A stretch of 64,000 bases of DNA from Dechloromonas sp. UBA6271 (lineage in GTDB: Bacteria; Pseudomonadota; Gammaproteobacteria; Burkholderiales; Rhodocyclaceae), in NCBI GenBank assembly GCA_002440665.1, contig DJUX01000004.1, positions 127,072 through 191,071 on the forward strand, in the 5' to 3' direction. Under the pieces are notes generated by a model. It worked only from the letters and a program-made list of their open reading frames with translations, did not search any database and was not told where the DNA came from. The translations under genes and the position numbers were made by a program. Positions 1 through 8,233 of this stretch are shown here, piece by piece (position 1 is the stretch's first letter; every line of letters starts with the position of its first letter).

Positions 1-1
1 G

Positions 2-2050
2 GAGAACAATGAAGACATTGCAACCCTGGCCTTGAGCCCGGACGGGTCGCATATCATCTCTGGCAGCAGTAGCGGCAACTTGCGTTTTTGGGATGTCGTC
101 ACAGGCCGGAGCGCGGCGTTCAAGGGTCACGAACAAAGGGTCACCGGCATTGCCTACAGCCCGGACGGCAAGCACTTCGTCTCGGGTGGAATGGACGGCA
201 AGCTGCGCCTGTGGAATGCCACCCCCACCGCCCCGATAGGCCCCCCCTTCGTGGGCGATCCGCACTCGGTCACCAGCGTTGCCTACAGCCCGGACGGCAT
301 GTACATTGTCTCGGGTGGTGCGGATGGCAAGTTGCGCCTGTGGAATACCGCCACCCGCGCCATGGTGGGTGCCCCCTTTGTGGGGGGAGCCCGCCCGGTT
401 ACCAGCGTTACCTTCAGCCCGGATGGCAGGCACATCGTCTCGGGCCACGGGGATGGCGGCCTTGGCCTGTGGGATACCACAACCGGCGCCCTCGTCCGCA
501 ACCTAACGGGAGGACACACAGAGCCCGTCAACAGCGTCGGCTTCAGCCCGGACGGCAGGCTCATCGTTTCGGGCAGTGACGACAATACCCTACGTCTATG
601 GAATACCGCCAGCGGCCAGTTGATCGGCCAGCCCCTTGTGGGACACAAGGACAACGTCAACAGTGTGGCCTTCAGCCCGGATGGCCGGTACCTTGTTTCG
701 GGCAGCAGGGATTCCACCGTTCGCCTGTGGGATGTCGGCTCCAGCGAACCCTGGGCCAAGCGCCTCACTGGACACTCGAAAGACGTCACCAGCGTCACCT
801 TCAGCGCGGATGGGAAGTTTATTGTTTCCGGCAGCAAAGACAATACGCTATGCATTTGGAGCACATCCCCCAACGATGCCATGAGCGAAGCTTTTGAGTT
901 GCCCGGCAAGCCGAATGCCCGGGTCCGGAGCGTGGCGTTCAGTCCCGACGGAAAGTCCGTAGCCGCCGGTACAGACAAGATCATTTTCCTTTGGGATGTC
1001 TCCACCAGCACACTGCTCGGCAGCCCCTTCGCTGGACACACTGAGGACATTTACAGCATTGCTTACAGTCCGGATGGAGAACGCATCGCTTCGGGCGGCA
1101 AGGATAAAACCCTGCGCCTGTGGGATGCTGCCACCGGCATTGAGCTCGCCCCCCCACTCACAGGGCACACTGACACCATCTACGGCATTGCCTTCAGCCC
1201 GGACGGAAAACGCATCGCCTCGGCAAGCGAAGACCAAACCGTTCGCCTGTGGGACGCAGCCACCGGTGACCAGGTCGGCAACCCCTTTGCCAAACACACC
1301 GACATCGTCTTCAGCGTGGACTTCAGCCCTCTCGACGGGAAGCGTATTGCTTCGGTCAGCGGAGACAAGACGTTACGCCTGTGGGATGCCGCCAGCGGCA
1401 CCCCGCTTGGCAAGCCCATGATGAAACACACCCGATCCGTCAACAGCCTTGCTTTCAGCCCTGATGGCCAGCGTATCGTTACGGGAAGCAACGACCTGAC
1501 CCTGCGCCTCTGGGATGTCGCGACGCAAAGCTGCCCTATCGTGAGGCTATTGATGGACCATCCCGAGGTGGCTTTTGGCGTCAACTTTCGCCGTCTGGAT
1601 TGGAAGCGCATCGTTACAGAGAGCAACGACAAGACCTTGCGCCGCCTCGGAGATGTCGCGACCAAAAGCTGCCCTGTCCTGAAGCCGCTGACGGGACACA
1701 CAGACTATGTCAACAGCGTCGCTTTCGGCCCGGATGGCAAGTACATCGTTTCAGGCAGCCGAGACGGAAAACTTCGTTTGTGGGATGCCACCAGTGGCGA
1801 CCCGGTCGGCACCCCGCTCGAAGGGCATACCGATTCCGTCTTGAGCGTCGCCTTCAGCCCGGACGGCAAGCACGCCGCTTCAGGAGGCTTCGATACCACC
1901 CTACGCCACTGGCCCATCCTCGAATCCTGGGCTGAAGCCTTGTGTGCCAAACTCCCCCGGAACATGACGCATGCCGAATGGCAAAAGGTGATACCCGCAC
2001 AATTCGCTTACATCAAACAGTGCCCGAACCTCCCGGTCCCACCCGATTGA
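2..2050 (+). CDS. WD40 repeat beta-propeller protein, 5' end outside window
   Basis: The reading frame is open from the first bases of the window, so the N-terminus is missing. What remains (about 680 residues) is almost wholly WD40 repeats: roughly 15 units of about 42 residues, each with an SPDG turn and an ending such as LRLWD or VRLWD, enough for two seven-bladed propellers. One unit near 1555-1660 is degenerate (ending LRRLGD). The C-terminal tail after the last blade (W-x3-LC-x-KL, then NMT-x2-EW, then CPNLP) resembles tails I know from NACHT/AAA or peptidase-WD40 STAND proteins, so an ATPase or effector domain probably lies upstream; that is inference. A FecR-domain gene follows after 40 bases in the same direction. 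Confidence 0.85.
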   Translation, partial: ENNEDIATLALSPDGSHIISGSSSGNLRFWDVVTGRSAAFKGHEQRVTGIAYSPDGKHFVSGGMDGKLRLWNATPTAPIGPPFVGDPHSVTSVAYSPDGMYIVSGGADGKLRLWNTATRAMVGAPFVGGARPVTSVTFSPDGRHIVSGHGDGGLGLWDTTTGALVRNLTGGHTEPVNSVGFSPDGRLIVSGSDDNTLRLWNTASGQLIGQPLVGHKDNVNSVAFSPDGRYLVSGSRDSTVRLWDVGSSEPWAKRLTGHSKDVTSVTFSADGKFIVSGSKDNTLCIWSTSPNDAMSEAFELPGKPNARVRSVAFSPDGKSVAAGTDKIIFLWDVSTSTLLGSPFAGHTEDIYSIAYSPDGERIASGGKDKTLRLWDAATGIELAPPLTGHTDTIYGIAFSPDGKRIASASEDQTVRLWDAATGDQVGNPFAKHTDIVFSVDFSPLDGKRIASVSGDKTLRLWDAASGTPLGKPMMKHTRSVNSLAFSPDGQRIVTGSNDLTLRLWDVATQSCPIVRLLMDHPEVAFGVNFRRLDWKRIVTESNDKTLRRLGDVATKSCPVLKPLTGHTDYVNSVAFGPDGKYIVSGSRDGKLRLWDATSGDPVGTPLEGHTDSVLSVAFSPDGKHAASGGFDTTLRHWPILESWAEALCAKLPRNMTHAEWQKVIPAQFAYIKQCPNLPVPPD

Positions 2051-2090
2051 TCCACCAAAACCGGTTGTACGCTTTATCAGAGGAGCCGAT

Positions 2091-2549
2091 ATGCATAATA
2101 CTTTCTTGCGTTTGCTGCTTTGCACCGCGGCCGTCATGCCAGTCGGATTCGCTTCCGGCGCTGCCGACGACTGGGTCGCGCAGATCAAGGTTTCCCACGG
2201 GATCGTCACCATTCAGCGCGACCACAAGAGCCTCCCCGGCGAACTCGGGAAGCGCCTGAAGGAAAACGACATCATTGTCACCGGCAGCAACAGTTCGGTT
2301 GGCATGACCTTCGACGACAACTCCATGCTTTCGCTGGGTCCCAACAGCGAGGTTTTCCTGAAGCGCTATTCCTACGACCCGACGACGTACATGGGCGCCT
2401 TCGATGCGCTGGTCACACGGGGCACTGTCTCGGTCACGACGGGCAACATGGTCACTCAGTCCGCCGAAGCAATGCGTGTCATGACCCCCGAGGCAGAGCT
2501 GCAAGCGGGCAAACCCGGTTCCTTTGCAATCAGCGTCGAGGGGAGATAA
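2091..2549 (+). CDS. FecR-domain exported protein
   Basis: The protein has 152 residues, with an N-terminal signal peptide of about 25 residues (hydrophobic LLCTAAVMPVGFASG) followed by a FecR-type beta-sandwich. Typical of the family is the sequence from VSHGIVTIQRD through LKENDIIVTGSNSSVGM and the SMLSLGPNSEV strand. It is probably periplasmic. Proteins like this are not the TonB-type FecR anti-sigma regulators; they often occur beside OmpA-like lipoproteins and CHASE2 sensors, and no precise function is established. An AGAGGAG ribosome site lies just upstream of the ATG. The stop codon is two bases before the next gene, so the two are co-transcribed. Confidence 0.8.
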   Translation: MHNTFLRLLLCTAAVMPVGFASGAADDWVAQIKVSHGIVTIQRDHKSLPGELGKRLKENDIIVTGSNSSVGMTFDDNSMLSLGPNSEVFLKRYSYDPTTYMGAFDALVTRGTVSVTTGNMVTQSAEAMRVMTPEAELQAGKPGSFAISVEGR

Positions 2550-2551
2550 AC

Positions 2552-3133
2552 ATGAAAAAGACCTCATTGTTTCTGAGTATTCTGTTCATCGCGGGTTGCG
2601 CGCAGGAGCGTTACGTCCTGATCCCGGACGAATCCGGGCAAAGCGGCAGCCTTTCGATCAAGCCCCACGGAAAAGCACCGGTCACCCTGGATCGCCCCCA
2701 CCAGTTGTCAACCTCGGGCGCCTGGGGCATTGGGAAACGCTCGGCGGAACCGGGAGAGGTGAAGGCAATCTGGGGCAATTCCATCGATGCCCACCCAATC
2801 CCGCCGAAAAAATTCACGCTGTATTTCCTCGAAGGCACCAGCGAATTGACGCCCGAATCGAAAAAGGAACTGGAAGGCGTTTTCGACGAAATCCGCAAGC
2901 GCAAAGTACCGGACATCGTCGTGATCGGCCATACCGATACTGTTGGATCGCAGGACGCCAACGACCGCCTCGCCGAGACCCGGGCGAAAGCGATGCAGGC
3001 CGAACTGGAGCGTCTCGGCATCGACCCCGAGTCGATCAAGGCCAGTGGTCGTGGCGAGCGCGAACTGAAAGTGCAGACAGCGGACGACGTCGCGGAACCA
3101 CTCAATCGACGTGTCGAAATCCAAGTGCGCTGA
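2552..3133 (+). CDS. OmpA-family peptidoglycan-binding lipoprotein
   Basis: The protein has 193 residues. The start MKKTSLFLSILFIAGC is a lipoprotein signal with lipobox IAGC, so the mature protein begins with a lipidated cysteine. Residues about 85-193 form an OmpA C-terminal domain: a LYFLEGTSELT start, the central VIGHTDTVGS, and the end LNRRVEIQVR with the conserved NRRVE that binds diaminopimelate. It probably anchors the outer membrane to peptidoglycan. The ATG is preceded by GGGGAGATAA, which overlaps the end of the FecR gene. Together with the FecR protein and the WD40 protein it forms a small transcription unit, possibly an envelope-sensing set. Confidence 0.85.
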   Translation: MKKTSLFLSILFIAGCAQERYVLIPDESGQSGSLSIKPHGKAPVTLDRPHQLSTSGAWGIGKRSAEPGEVKAIWGNSIDAHPIPPKKFTLYFLEGTSELTPESKKELEGVFDEIRKRKVPDIVVIGHTDTVGSQDANDRLAETRAKAMQAELERLGIDPESIKASGRGERELKVQTADDVAEPLNRRVEIQVR

Positions 3134-3401
3134 CAGGCTGTGAATTGGTCGCAGAAATGGCTTGGTGCGGTGCTGTCCAACGCCGTACCGCCATCGGCCT
3201 CCCTGCCCTGCGATTCGCCTTTCTCCCCGCCAATCTGATTTTTCTGCCTATTTTCAGCGTTGACCACGACCAGCACCGATCTCGCCGTCACGCGCAGCTT
3301 CGACAACGGCGCCGAGGCCTGCGCGAACATCAACACCCGCGAGGAACCGGGGCGCTTCGAGACAACGGGGAAAGACTGATCCCGGCGCCAGCCAGACGCT
3401 G
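3134..3401. other. Intergenic stretch with a possible gene remnant
   Basis: No complete gene is visible in these 268 bases. From about 3260 to the TGA at 3377-3379 the plus strand has a frame with high GC in third codon positions that reads TTTSTDLAVTRSFDNGAEAC and onward to EEPGRFETTGKD. It has no start or ribosome site, so it may be a decayed 3' end of a lost gene. I do not recognise the family, and a chance open frame is possible. Confidence 0.2.
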
Positions 3402-3827
3402 TCACGCCGGCAGGCAGACGTGCCCGTGTTCGTCGAGCGGGAAGAAGGGATTCCAACAGACTTCCCAGAGAAAGCCGTCGGGGTCGGCGAAGTAGCCGCG
3501 GTAACCGCCCCAGAAGACCTTGCCGGCCGGCTGCACCAGCCGGGCACCAGCCGCCACCGCCTCGGCCAGCAGGCGGTCGGCCTCCGCTTCCGAAGCGACG
3601 TTGTGCGCCAGCGTGAAACCCGGAAAACCGCTGCCGGTGGACGAAACGTTGGCATCCGCGGCCAGCGCGTCGCGCTGGAACAATCCGAAGACCACGGTAC
3701 CGGCATTGAAGAAGGCGATTTCCGGCTGGCTTGCGGCAGACTCCTGCCAGCCGAGCGCAGCGTAGAAGGCGCGGCTGCGCGCCAGGTCGGCAACGCCGAG
3801 GGTGATGAAGCTGATGGTCTGGCGCAT
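3402..3827 (-). CDS. VOC-family (glyoxalase/bleomycin-resistance fold) protein
   Basis: The protein has 141 residues from MRQTISFITLGV. It shows the paired beta-alpha-beta-beta-beta layout of the vicinal oxygen chelate family: an N-terminal ITLGVADLARSRAFYAALGW unit and a C-terminal unit with KVFWGGYRGYFADPDGFLWE. The FADPDG-x-LWE ending is typical of the metal-binding half with its glutamate ligand. The ATG at 3827 is preferred to an in-frame ATG ten codons upstream because GAGAGGA sits just before it. The substrate cannot be told from sequence. The gene stands alone, divergent from the HD-GYP gene. Confidence 0.85.
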   Translation of the reverse strand: MRQTISFITLGVADLARSRAFYAALGWQESAASQPEIAFFNAGTVVFGLFQRDALAADANVSSTGSGFPGFTLAHNVASEAEADRLLAEAVAAGARLVQPAGKVFWGGYRGYFADPDGFLWEVCWNPFFPLDEHGHVCLPA

Positions 3828-3918
3828 GGCGAAATCCTCTCCCGCAATCGATGCCAAAGTTTATACCGCCGAGCGTTGCGCGTAACATGGGCTATCCCGT
3901 CCGACCGAGATCGTCGCC

Positions 3919-6846
3919 ATGAAACGCCGCTTTCCGCTCCATGTTCACATCTCGACGCTGTTCATCGTTCTCATCCTGCTGGTCGGCGGCATCATCGGCG
4001 GCCTTGGCTACCGGAGCAGCCACGAAATCCTCGAAACGACCGTCGGCGAACTGAATACCCGCATCGGGCGCGAAACCCTGAGCGAATTCACCAACCTGAT
4101 CGGCCCCGCCGAAATGGCGACGCGGCTGGTCAGCCATGACGGCATCACGCGTACCAACTCGCTGGCGGAACGCCTGAACTACCTCGGCTTCATGCGCGCG
4201 GCGCTCGACAACTCGGCGGCCCTGACCTCGCTCTACGTCGGCTACGGCAACGGCGATTTCTTCATGCTGCGCCGCTTCCACAGCGCCGCCGAAGGCCAGT
4301 CCTTCAATGCCCCGCCGCAGGCCGTCTACATGGTGCAGAGCATCGAGCACAGCGGGGAACAGGGGCGTGGCAACTTCATCTTTTTCGACGCCGCGCTCAA
4401 GCACCTGCGCAGCGACGATCTGCCGGACTACGCGATGGCCTACGATCCGCGCACCCGTGGCTGGTACCAGGCGGCGCAGGCGTCCGCCGGCCAGATCAAG
4501 ACGCCGCCCTATGTCTTCTTCACCAGCCAGACGGTCGGCACGACCATCGCCAACCGCGCCAACAACGCCGATGCCGTGGTTGGCGCCGACATTCGTCTGG
4601 AAACGCTCGACCAGTCGCTGGCCAGGCAGAAAGTGACGCCGGGCAGCCATGTCGTGCTGGCCAACCGGGAAGGGCAGACCATCGCCGACGAAAACATGGC
4701 GCAGGCGATCAAGTCGTTGACCGCACCCGACGGCAAACCAGCGCTGCCCCGCCTGAACGACCTCGGCATCCCGGTGCTCGCCCGTCTGGCCGAACTGCTG
4801 CCGTTGCTCGATGACACGAGCAACGGCCGCGACCTCGCTCTGACCGTCGACGGCGCCGGCTGGCATGCCTCGCTGCGCCCGGTGCAACTGGAAGGCGCCA
4901 AGCCGCTGTACCTGATCACCGCGATCCCCGACGCCGAGCTGATGGTCGCCGCCGAGCGGCTGATGCGCCACGCCGCGCTGGCCACGGTGCTGGTCATCCT
5001 GCTGGCGATCCCGATCACCTGGCTGCTCGCCCGCGCCATTTCCGGCCCCTTGCGCCAGCTGGCGCACGAGGCGGAAGCAATTCGCCACTTCGAGTTCTCG
5101 CAGCCGGTCAAGGTCGATTCGCTGGTCCTCGAAGTCAATGAGCTGACGGTAACAATGGACAGCATGAAGCGGACGATCCGCCGCTTTCTCGACGTGACGC
5201 ACGCCATCGCCGACGAGAAGGACTTCGACCGCCTGCTGCCGCGACTGCTCAGCGAGACGATGGCCGCGGCCGGCGCCGAAGCCGGCGTGCGCTACCTGGC
5301 CGACAACGCCCACCTGCGCCCGGCAGCGGCACTGCGTTCCGACGGCAGCGCATTGGCTACCGACGACGCCTCGCTAGCCGTCGCCGATTGCGGCCCGCTG
5401 CTAACCTCCGCCCTGGCTTCGCGCAGTGCGCTCGGCGGCCGCCTCTCGGCCGCCGACATCGCTGCCTTGCGCCTGCCGGTCGGCGACGAGGCGACCGACC
5501 ACGCGGTCGCTGTTCCCTTGCTCAACCGCAGCGATGTGCTGGTCGGCGTCATGCTGCTGATCCGTGCCGAGGCCTGCGACCCGGCGCAAATCAGTTTCAT
5601 CGAGGCGCTTTCCGGCTCATCAGCGGTATCGCTCGAAAGCAAGGAACTGATCCACGCCCAGAAGGTGCTGTTCGAATCCTTCATCCAGCTGATCGCCAGC
5701 GCCATCGATGCCAAGAGCCCCTACACCGGCGGCCATTGTGCCCGCGTGCCGGAACTGACCAAGATGCTGGCGCGCGCCGCCTGTGCCGAAGCCAGTGGCC
5801 CGTACAAGGATTTCCAGCTCGACGACGAGGAATGGGAAGCGGTGCACGTCGCCGCCTGGCTGCACGATTGCGGCAAGGTGACGACGCCGGAATATGTGGT
5901 CGACAAGGCAACCAAGCTGGAAACGCTCTACGACCGCATCCACGAAGTGCGCATGCGCTTCGAGGTGTTGAAGCGCGATGCCGAGATCGCCTGCCTCAAG
6001 GCCATTGCCGCCGGCGAAGCGGAAGCGGCGGCGCGCGCCCGGCTGGCGGAAACATTGGCCCAACTGGATGACGACTTCGCCTTCATCGCCGAATGCAACG
6101 AGGGCGGCGAGTTCATGGCTCCCGAAAAACTCGACCGGCTGCAGGCCATCGCCGCCCGGACTTGGACGCGTACCCTCGATGACCGCATCGGTATTTCGCA
6201 CGAGGAAAAGGCGCGCAAGGAACGCACGCCGGCCCCCGCACTGCCGGTTGAGGAAGCGCTGCTGGCCGACAAACCGGAGCATATTTTCGAGCGCCAGGCG
6301 CGCGACCGGATGCCGCCCGACAACCAGTGGGGCTTCCGCATGCCGGTCCCCGAGGTGCTCTACAACAAGGGCGAGCGCTACAACCTCGGCGTCGCCCGCG
6401 GCACGCTGTCGGAAGAGGAGCGCTACAAGATCAACGAGCACATCGTCCAGACGCTGATCATGCTCACCCAGCTGCCTTTCCCCAAGCACCTGCGCAACGT
6501 CCCGGAAATCGCCGCCGGCCACCACGAAAAGATGGACGGCACCGGCTACCCGCGCCGCCTGACGCGCGACGAGATGAGTCCGGTCGCGCGCATGATGGCG
6601 ATCGCCGATATTTTCGAGGCCCTGACCGCCGTCGACCGCCCCTACAAGAAGGGCAAGACGCTTTCGGAAGCGATCAGGATCATGTCCTTCATGAAAAAGG
6701 ACCACCACATCGACCCCGAGCTGTTCGACCTCTTCCTGCGCTCCGGAGTCTATCGCGAGTATGCCGAGCAGTACATGAAGCCGGAGCAGATCGACAGTGT
6801 CGATCTTGCAGCCTACCTGGACAGCCCGGCCGCGATCGCCGGCTAG
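3919..6846 (+). CDS. Membrane HD-GYP cyclic-di-GMP phosphodiesterase (Cache-HAMP-GAF-HD)
   Basis: The protein has 975 residues. A transmembrane helix at about 11-31 is followed by a large periplasmic Cache-type sensor domain, a second helix at about 350-372, a HAMP linker (to about 425) and a GAF-like segment (about 430-590). The C-terminal HD domain has HDCGK at about 648 and HHEKMDGTGYP at about 868. The HHExxDGxGYP signature marks the HD-GYP class that hydrolyses c-di-GMP. The two motifs are some 215 residues apart, much more than in classic HD-GYP domains, because a charged, partly helical insertion (about 680-830) separates them. The TAG stop overlaps that of mobB on the other strand. 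Confidence 0.88.
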   Translation: MKRRFPLHVHISTLFIVLILLVGGIIGGLGYRSSHEILETTVGELNTRIGRETLSEFTNLIGPAEMATRLVSHDGITRTNSLAERLNYLGFMRAALDNSAALTSLYVGYGNGDFFMLRRFHSAAEGQSFNAPPQAVYMVQSIEHSGEQGRGNFIFFDAALKHLRSDDLPDYAMAYDPRTRGWYQAAQASAGQIKTPPYVFFTSQTVGTTIANRANNADAVVGADIRLETLDQSLARQKVTPGSHVVLANREGQTIADENMAQAIKSLTAPDGKPALPRLNDLGIPVLARLAELLPLLDDTSNGRDLALTVDGAGWHASLRPVQLEGAKPLYLITAIPDAELMVAAERLMRHAALATVLVILLAIPITWLLARAISGPLRQLAHEAEAIRHFEFSQPVKVDSLVLEVNELTVTMDSMKRTIRRFLDVTHAIADEKDFDRLLPRLLSETMAAAGAEAGVRYLADNAHLRPAAALRSDGSALATDDASLAVADCGPLLTSALASRSALGGRLSAADIAALRLPVGDEATDHAVAVPLLNRSDVLVGVMLLIRAEACDPAQISFIEALSGSSAVSLESKELIHAQKVLFESFIQLIASAIDAKSPYTGGHCARVPELTKMLARAACAEASGPYKDFQLDDEEWEAVHVAAWLHDCGKVTTPEYVVDKATKLETLYDRIHEVRMRFEVLKRDAEIACLKAIAAGEAEAAARARLAETLAQLDDDFAFIAECNEGGEFMAPEKLDRLQAIAARTWTRTLDDRIGISHEEKARKERTPAPALPVEEALLADKPEHIFERQARDRMPPDNQWGFRMPVPEVLYNKGERYNLGVARGTLSEEERYKINEHIVQTLIMLTQLPFPKHLRNVPEIAAGHHEKMDGTGYPRRLTRDEMSPVARMMAIADIFEALTAVDRPYKKGKTLSEAIRIMSFMKKDHHIDPELFDLFLRSGVYREYAEQYMKPEQIDSVDLAAYLDSPAAIAG

Positions 6847-7340
6847 GCCACTAGTGCCAGCTGTGCGAGCAGGAAGGCGGCAATGGCTGCCGGATCGTTC
6901 AGATCGAGTTGCGGCAGAGCGCTGTCCAGTTGCACATCGCTGGCGACAGCGATGACGTGCGGATCATCCGGATAAAGCGCCGGCTTGCCGATCGCCGGTC
7001 GATAAATCTCGATCTTGGGAATTGGCGCGTGCTTGAAGCCTTCGACCAGCACCAGGTCGCACGGCGACAGCTGGCTCAGCGCCTCGTCCAGCGTCAGTTC
7101 CGGCCGCCCCCGCAGTTCGTGCATGACCGCCCAGCGATTGGCCGAGGTCACCAGCACCTCGCGGCAACCGGCATGGCGGTGGCGGTGCGAATCCTTGCCC
7201 GGATAGTCGATATCGAATTCGTGATGGGCGTGCTTGATCAGCGAGACAACCAGACCACGCGCTTCCAGCAGGGCGATGACCTGCTCGACGAGGGTTGTCT
7301 TGCCGCTGCCCGACCAGCCGGCAAAGCCAATGATTTTCAT
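6843..7340 (-). CDS. mobB: Molybdopterin-guanine dinucleotide biosynthesis adapter MobB
   Basis: The protein has 165 residues from MKIIGFAGWSGSGKTT, which holds the P-loop GWSGSGKT of the MobB GTPase family. The KHAHHEFDID and DLVLVEGFKHAPIPKIE segments are further family hallmarks. MobB supports the attachment of GMP to molybdopterin or the delivery of the cofactor. The ATG at 7340 is chosen because homologues begin at this MKIIG; the frame extends 13 codons further upstream without support. Its place beside a tungsten/molybdenum aldehyde oxidoreductase operon fits a role in cofactor supply, although that operon's enzyme family uses bis-pterin without GMP in known cases. Confidence 0.9.
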   Translation of the reverse strand: MKIIGFAGWSGSGKTTLVEQVIALLEARGLVVSLIKHAHHEFDIDYPGKDSHRHRHAGCREVLVTSANRWAVMHELRGRPELTLDEALSQLSPCDLVLVEGFKHAPIPKIEIYRPAIGKPALYPDDPHVIAVASDVQLDSALPQLDLNDPAAIAAFLLAQLALVA

Positions 7341-7431
7341 GGGGATGTGCAGATCGTCCGCGTACTGAAACGGCGGCAATTATCCACATTTCCAGCAGCG
7401 CCCCTTGGCGCGGGCCGTGAAATATTTATTG

Positions 7432-7459
7432 TTGCAGCGCAGCAAATTTTGACTATACT
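7432..7459 (+). promoter_or_regulatory. Sigma70-type promoter for the 60-residue ORF
   Basis: TTGCAG (7432-7437) and TATACT (7454-7459) are separated by 16 bases. An imperfect inverted repeat TTGTTGC/GCAGCAA straddles the -35 element and could bind a regulator. Downstream is an A-rich leader and then AAAAGGAAACAGCA before the ATG at 7501. Confidence 0.55.
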
Positions 7460-7500
7460 AGATCAGCAGGAACAAATAAAAGACATAAAAGGAAACAGCA

Positions 7501-7683
7501 ATGAAGGTCAAGATTCACTATCGCATCACGCAGGATCGCGCCGGTATTCCGCAGGATTACACTGGCGCCCGCCACTTCGTCGCGGTCGACGGTCAGGCCG
7601 TCGAGGATCTGGCGAAAGCCCAGCTGGCAGCCGACTATCAGGTGCCGCTGACGGCCGTCGAAATCTGCCGCGTCGAGGCCTAA
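7501..7683 (+). CDS. Small conserved-looking hypothetical protein (60 aa)
   Basis: I do not recognise a family. The 60-residue product begins MKVKIHYRITQDRAG and ends in a run of hydrophobic and acidic residues (VPLTAVEICRVEA). It has no signal peptide or membrane helix and only one cysteine. The gene is credible because it has a good promoter about 45 bases upstream, an AAGGAAA ribosome site, and codon use like its neighbours. Its TAA overlaps the TAG of the opposite-strand small gene by four bases. It lies between mobB and the aldehyde oxidoreductase operon, so a link to that metabolism is possible but unproven. Confidence 0.65.
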   Translation: MKVKIHYRITQDRAGIPQDYTGARHFVAVDGQAVEDLAKAQLAADYQVPLTAVEICRVEA

Positions 7684-7940
7684 CCGCCCCCGCGCTGGGT
7701 CGCCCGGTCGACCCGGGCGAGTAGCGTCGCCGCTGCATTCTGGTCGCCGTCGAGAATACTGATCTCGACGCGCAACATCGCAAGGTGCAGTGCACCAATG
7801 CGGTGCGACTCTTCGCGCATTAGCGCGAAGTGCAGTTGCACGCTATCGACGGCCAACTGCACGCCCGCAGCCGTTTCGACGACCGCCGGCCCGAAGGCCT
7901 GAAGCAGCGCCCGGCGGAACTCCTCCGGCGTGCTGTTCAT
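7680..7940 (-). CDS. Small unknown protein at the end of the aldehyde oxidoreductase operon
   Basis: The predicted protein has 86 residues from MNSTPEEFRRALLQAFGPAV, and appears largely alpha-helical with a QLHFALMREESHRIGALHL core. It is soluble and has no metal motif. It is the last gene of the operon, 37 bases after the MoaD-like gene. Short accessory genes of unknown function are known after the MoaD-like gene in related bacterial AOR operons, so an assembly role is a reasonable inference. The start is uncertain: the frame is open upstream to 8048, overlapping the MoaD-like gene, but the ATG at 7940 avoids that overlap. Confidence 0.6.
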   Translation of the reverse strand: MNSTPEEFRRALLQAFGPAVVETAAGVQLAVDSVQLHFALMREESHRIGALHLAMLRVEISILDGDQNAAATLLARVDRATQRGGG

Positions 7941-7977
7941 CAGCCGTACCCGGCTGGCGCTCCACGGAAACTGCCGT

Positions 7978-8229
7978 TCAGCCACCAGCGATCGGCGGCC
8001 AGACAGCCAGGGTATCGCCGTCGGCGAGACAGGTAGAAGCGCGCGCATCGGGCGGGATGAAAACGCCGTTTACGAGCACCAGATGGGTCAGTTTCGGCGG
8101 CAGCGAAAACGGCCTTAAAACGGCGTCGACCGCAGCAGACTCTGCCGCCTCGATCTCGACCTTGTTGCCCTTGCTGCCCGGCGGCAGGTAGTCGGCCAGC
8201 GTGGCATAGAGCTTGACGGTGACTCGCAC
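7978..8229 (-). CDS. MoaD/ThiS-family sulfur carrier of the AOR operon
   Basis: The protein has 83 residues, with the ubiquitin-like fold pattern VTVKLYATLADYLPPG at the start and LADGDTLAVWPPIAGG at the end. The C-terminal Gly-Gly is the site that is adenylated and thiocarboxylated in MoaD, which donates sulfur to form the dithiolene of molybdopterin. It lies four bases after the FAD subunit gene and is clearly co-transcribed. A dedicated MoaD beside a tungsto-enzyme suggests cofactor supply for that enzyme; comparable genes are known in Aromatoleum-type aor operons. Confidence 0.88.
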   Translation of the reverse strand: MRVTVKLYATLADYLPPGSKGNKVEIEAAESAAVDAVLRPFSLPPKLTHLVLVNGVFIPPDARASTCLADGDTLAVWPPIAGG

Positions 8230-8233
8230 GGCG

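Noticed and set aside
283..1050. Long open frames on the opposite strand and in other frames of the WD40 gene
   Set aside because: They are mirror images of the regular 126-base repeats and have no start signals.
3892..5313. Long minus-strand frame inside the HD-GYP gene
   Set aside because: It is a product of high-GC codon use on the coding strand; its composition (Arg, Gln, Val, Gly rich) is typical of shadow frames.
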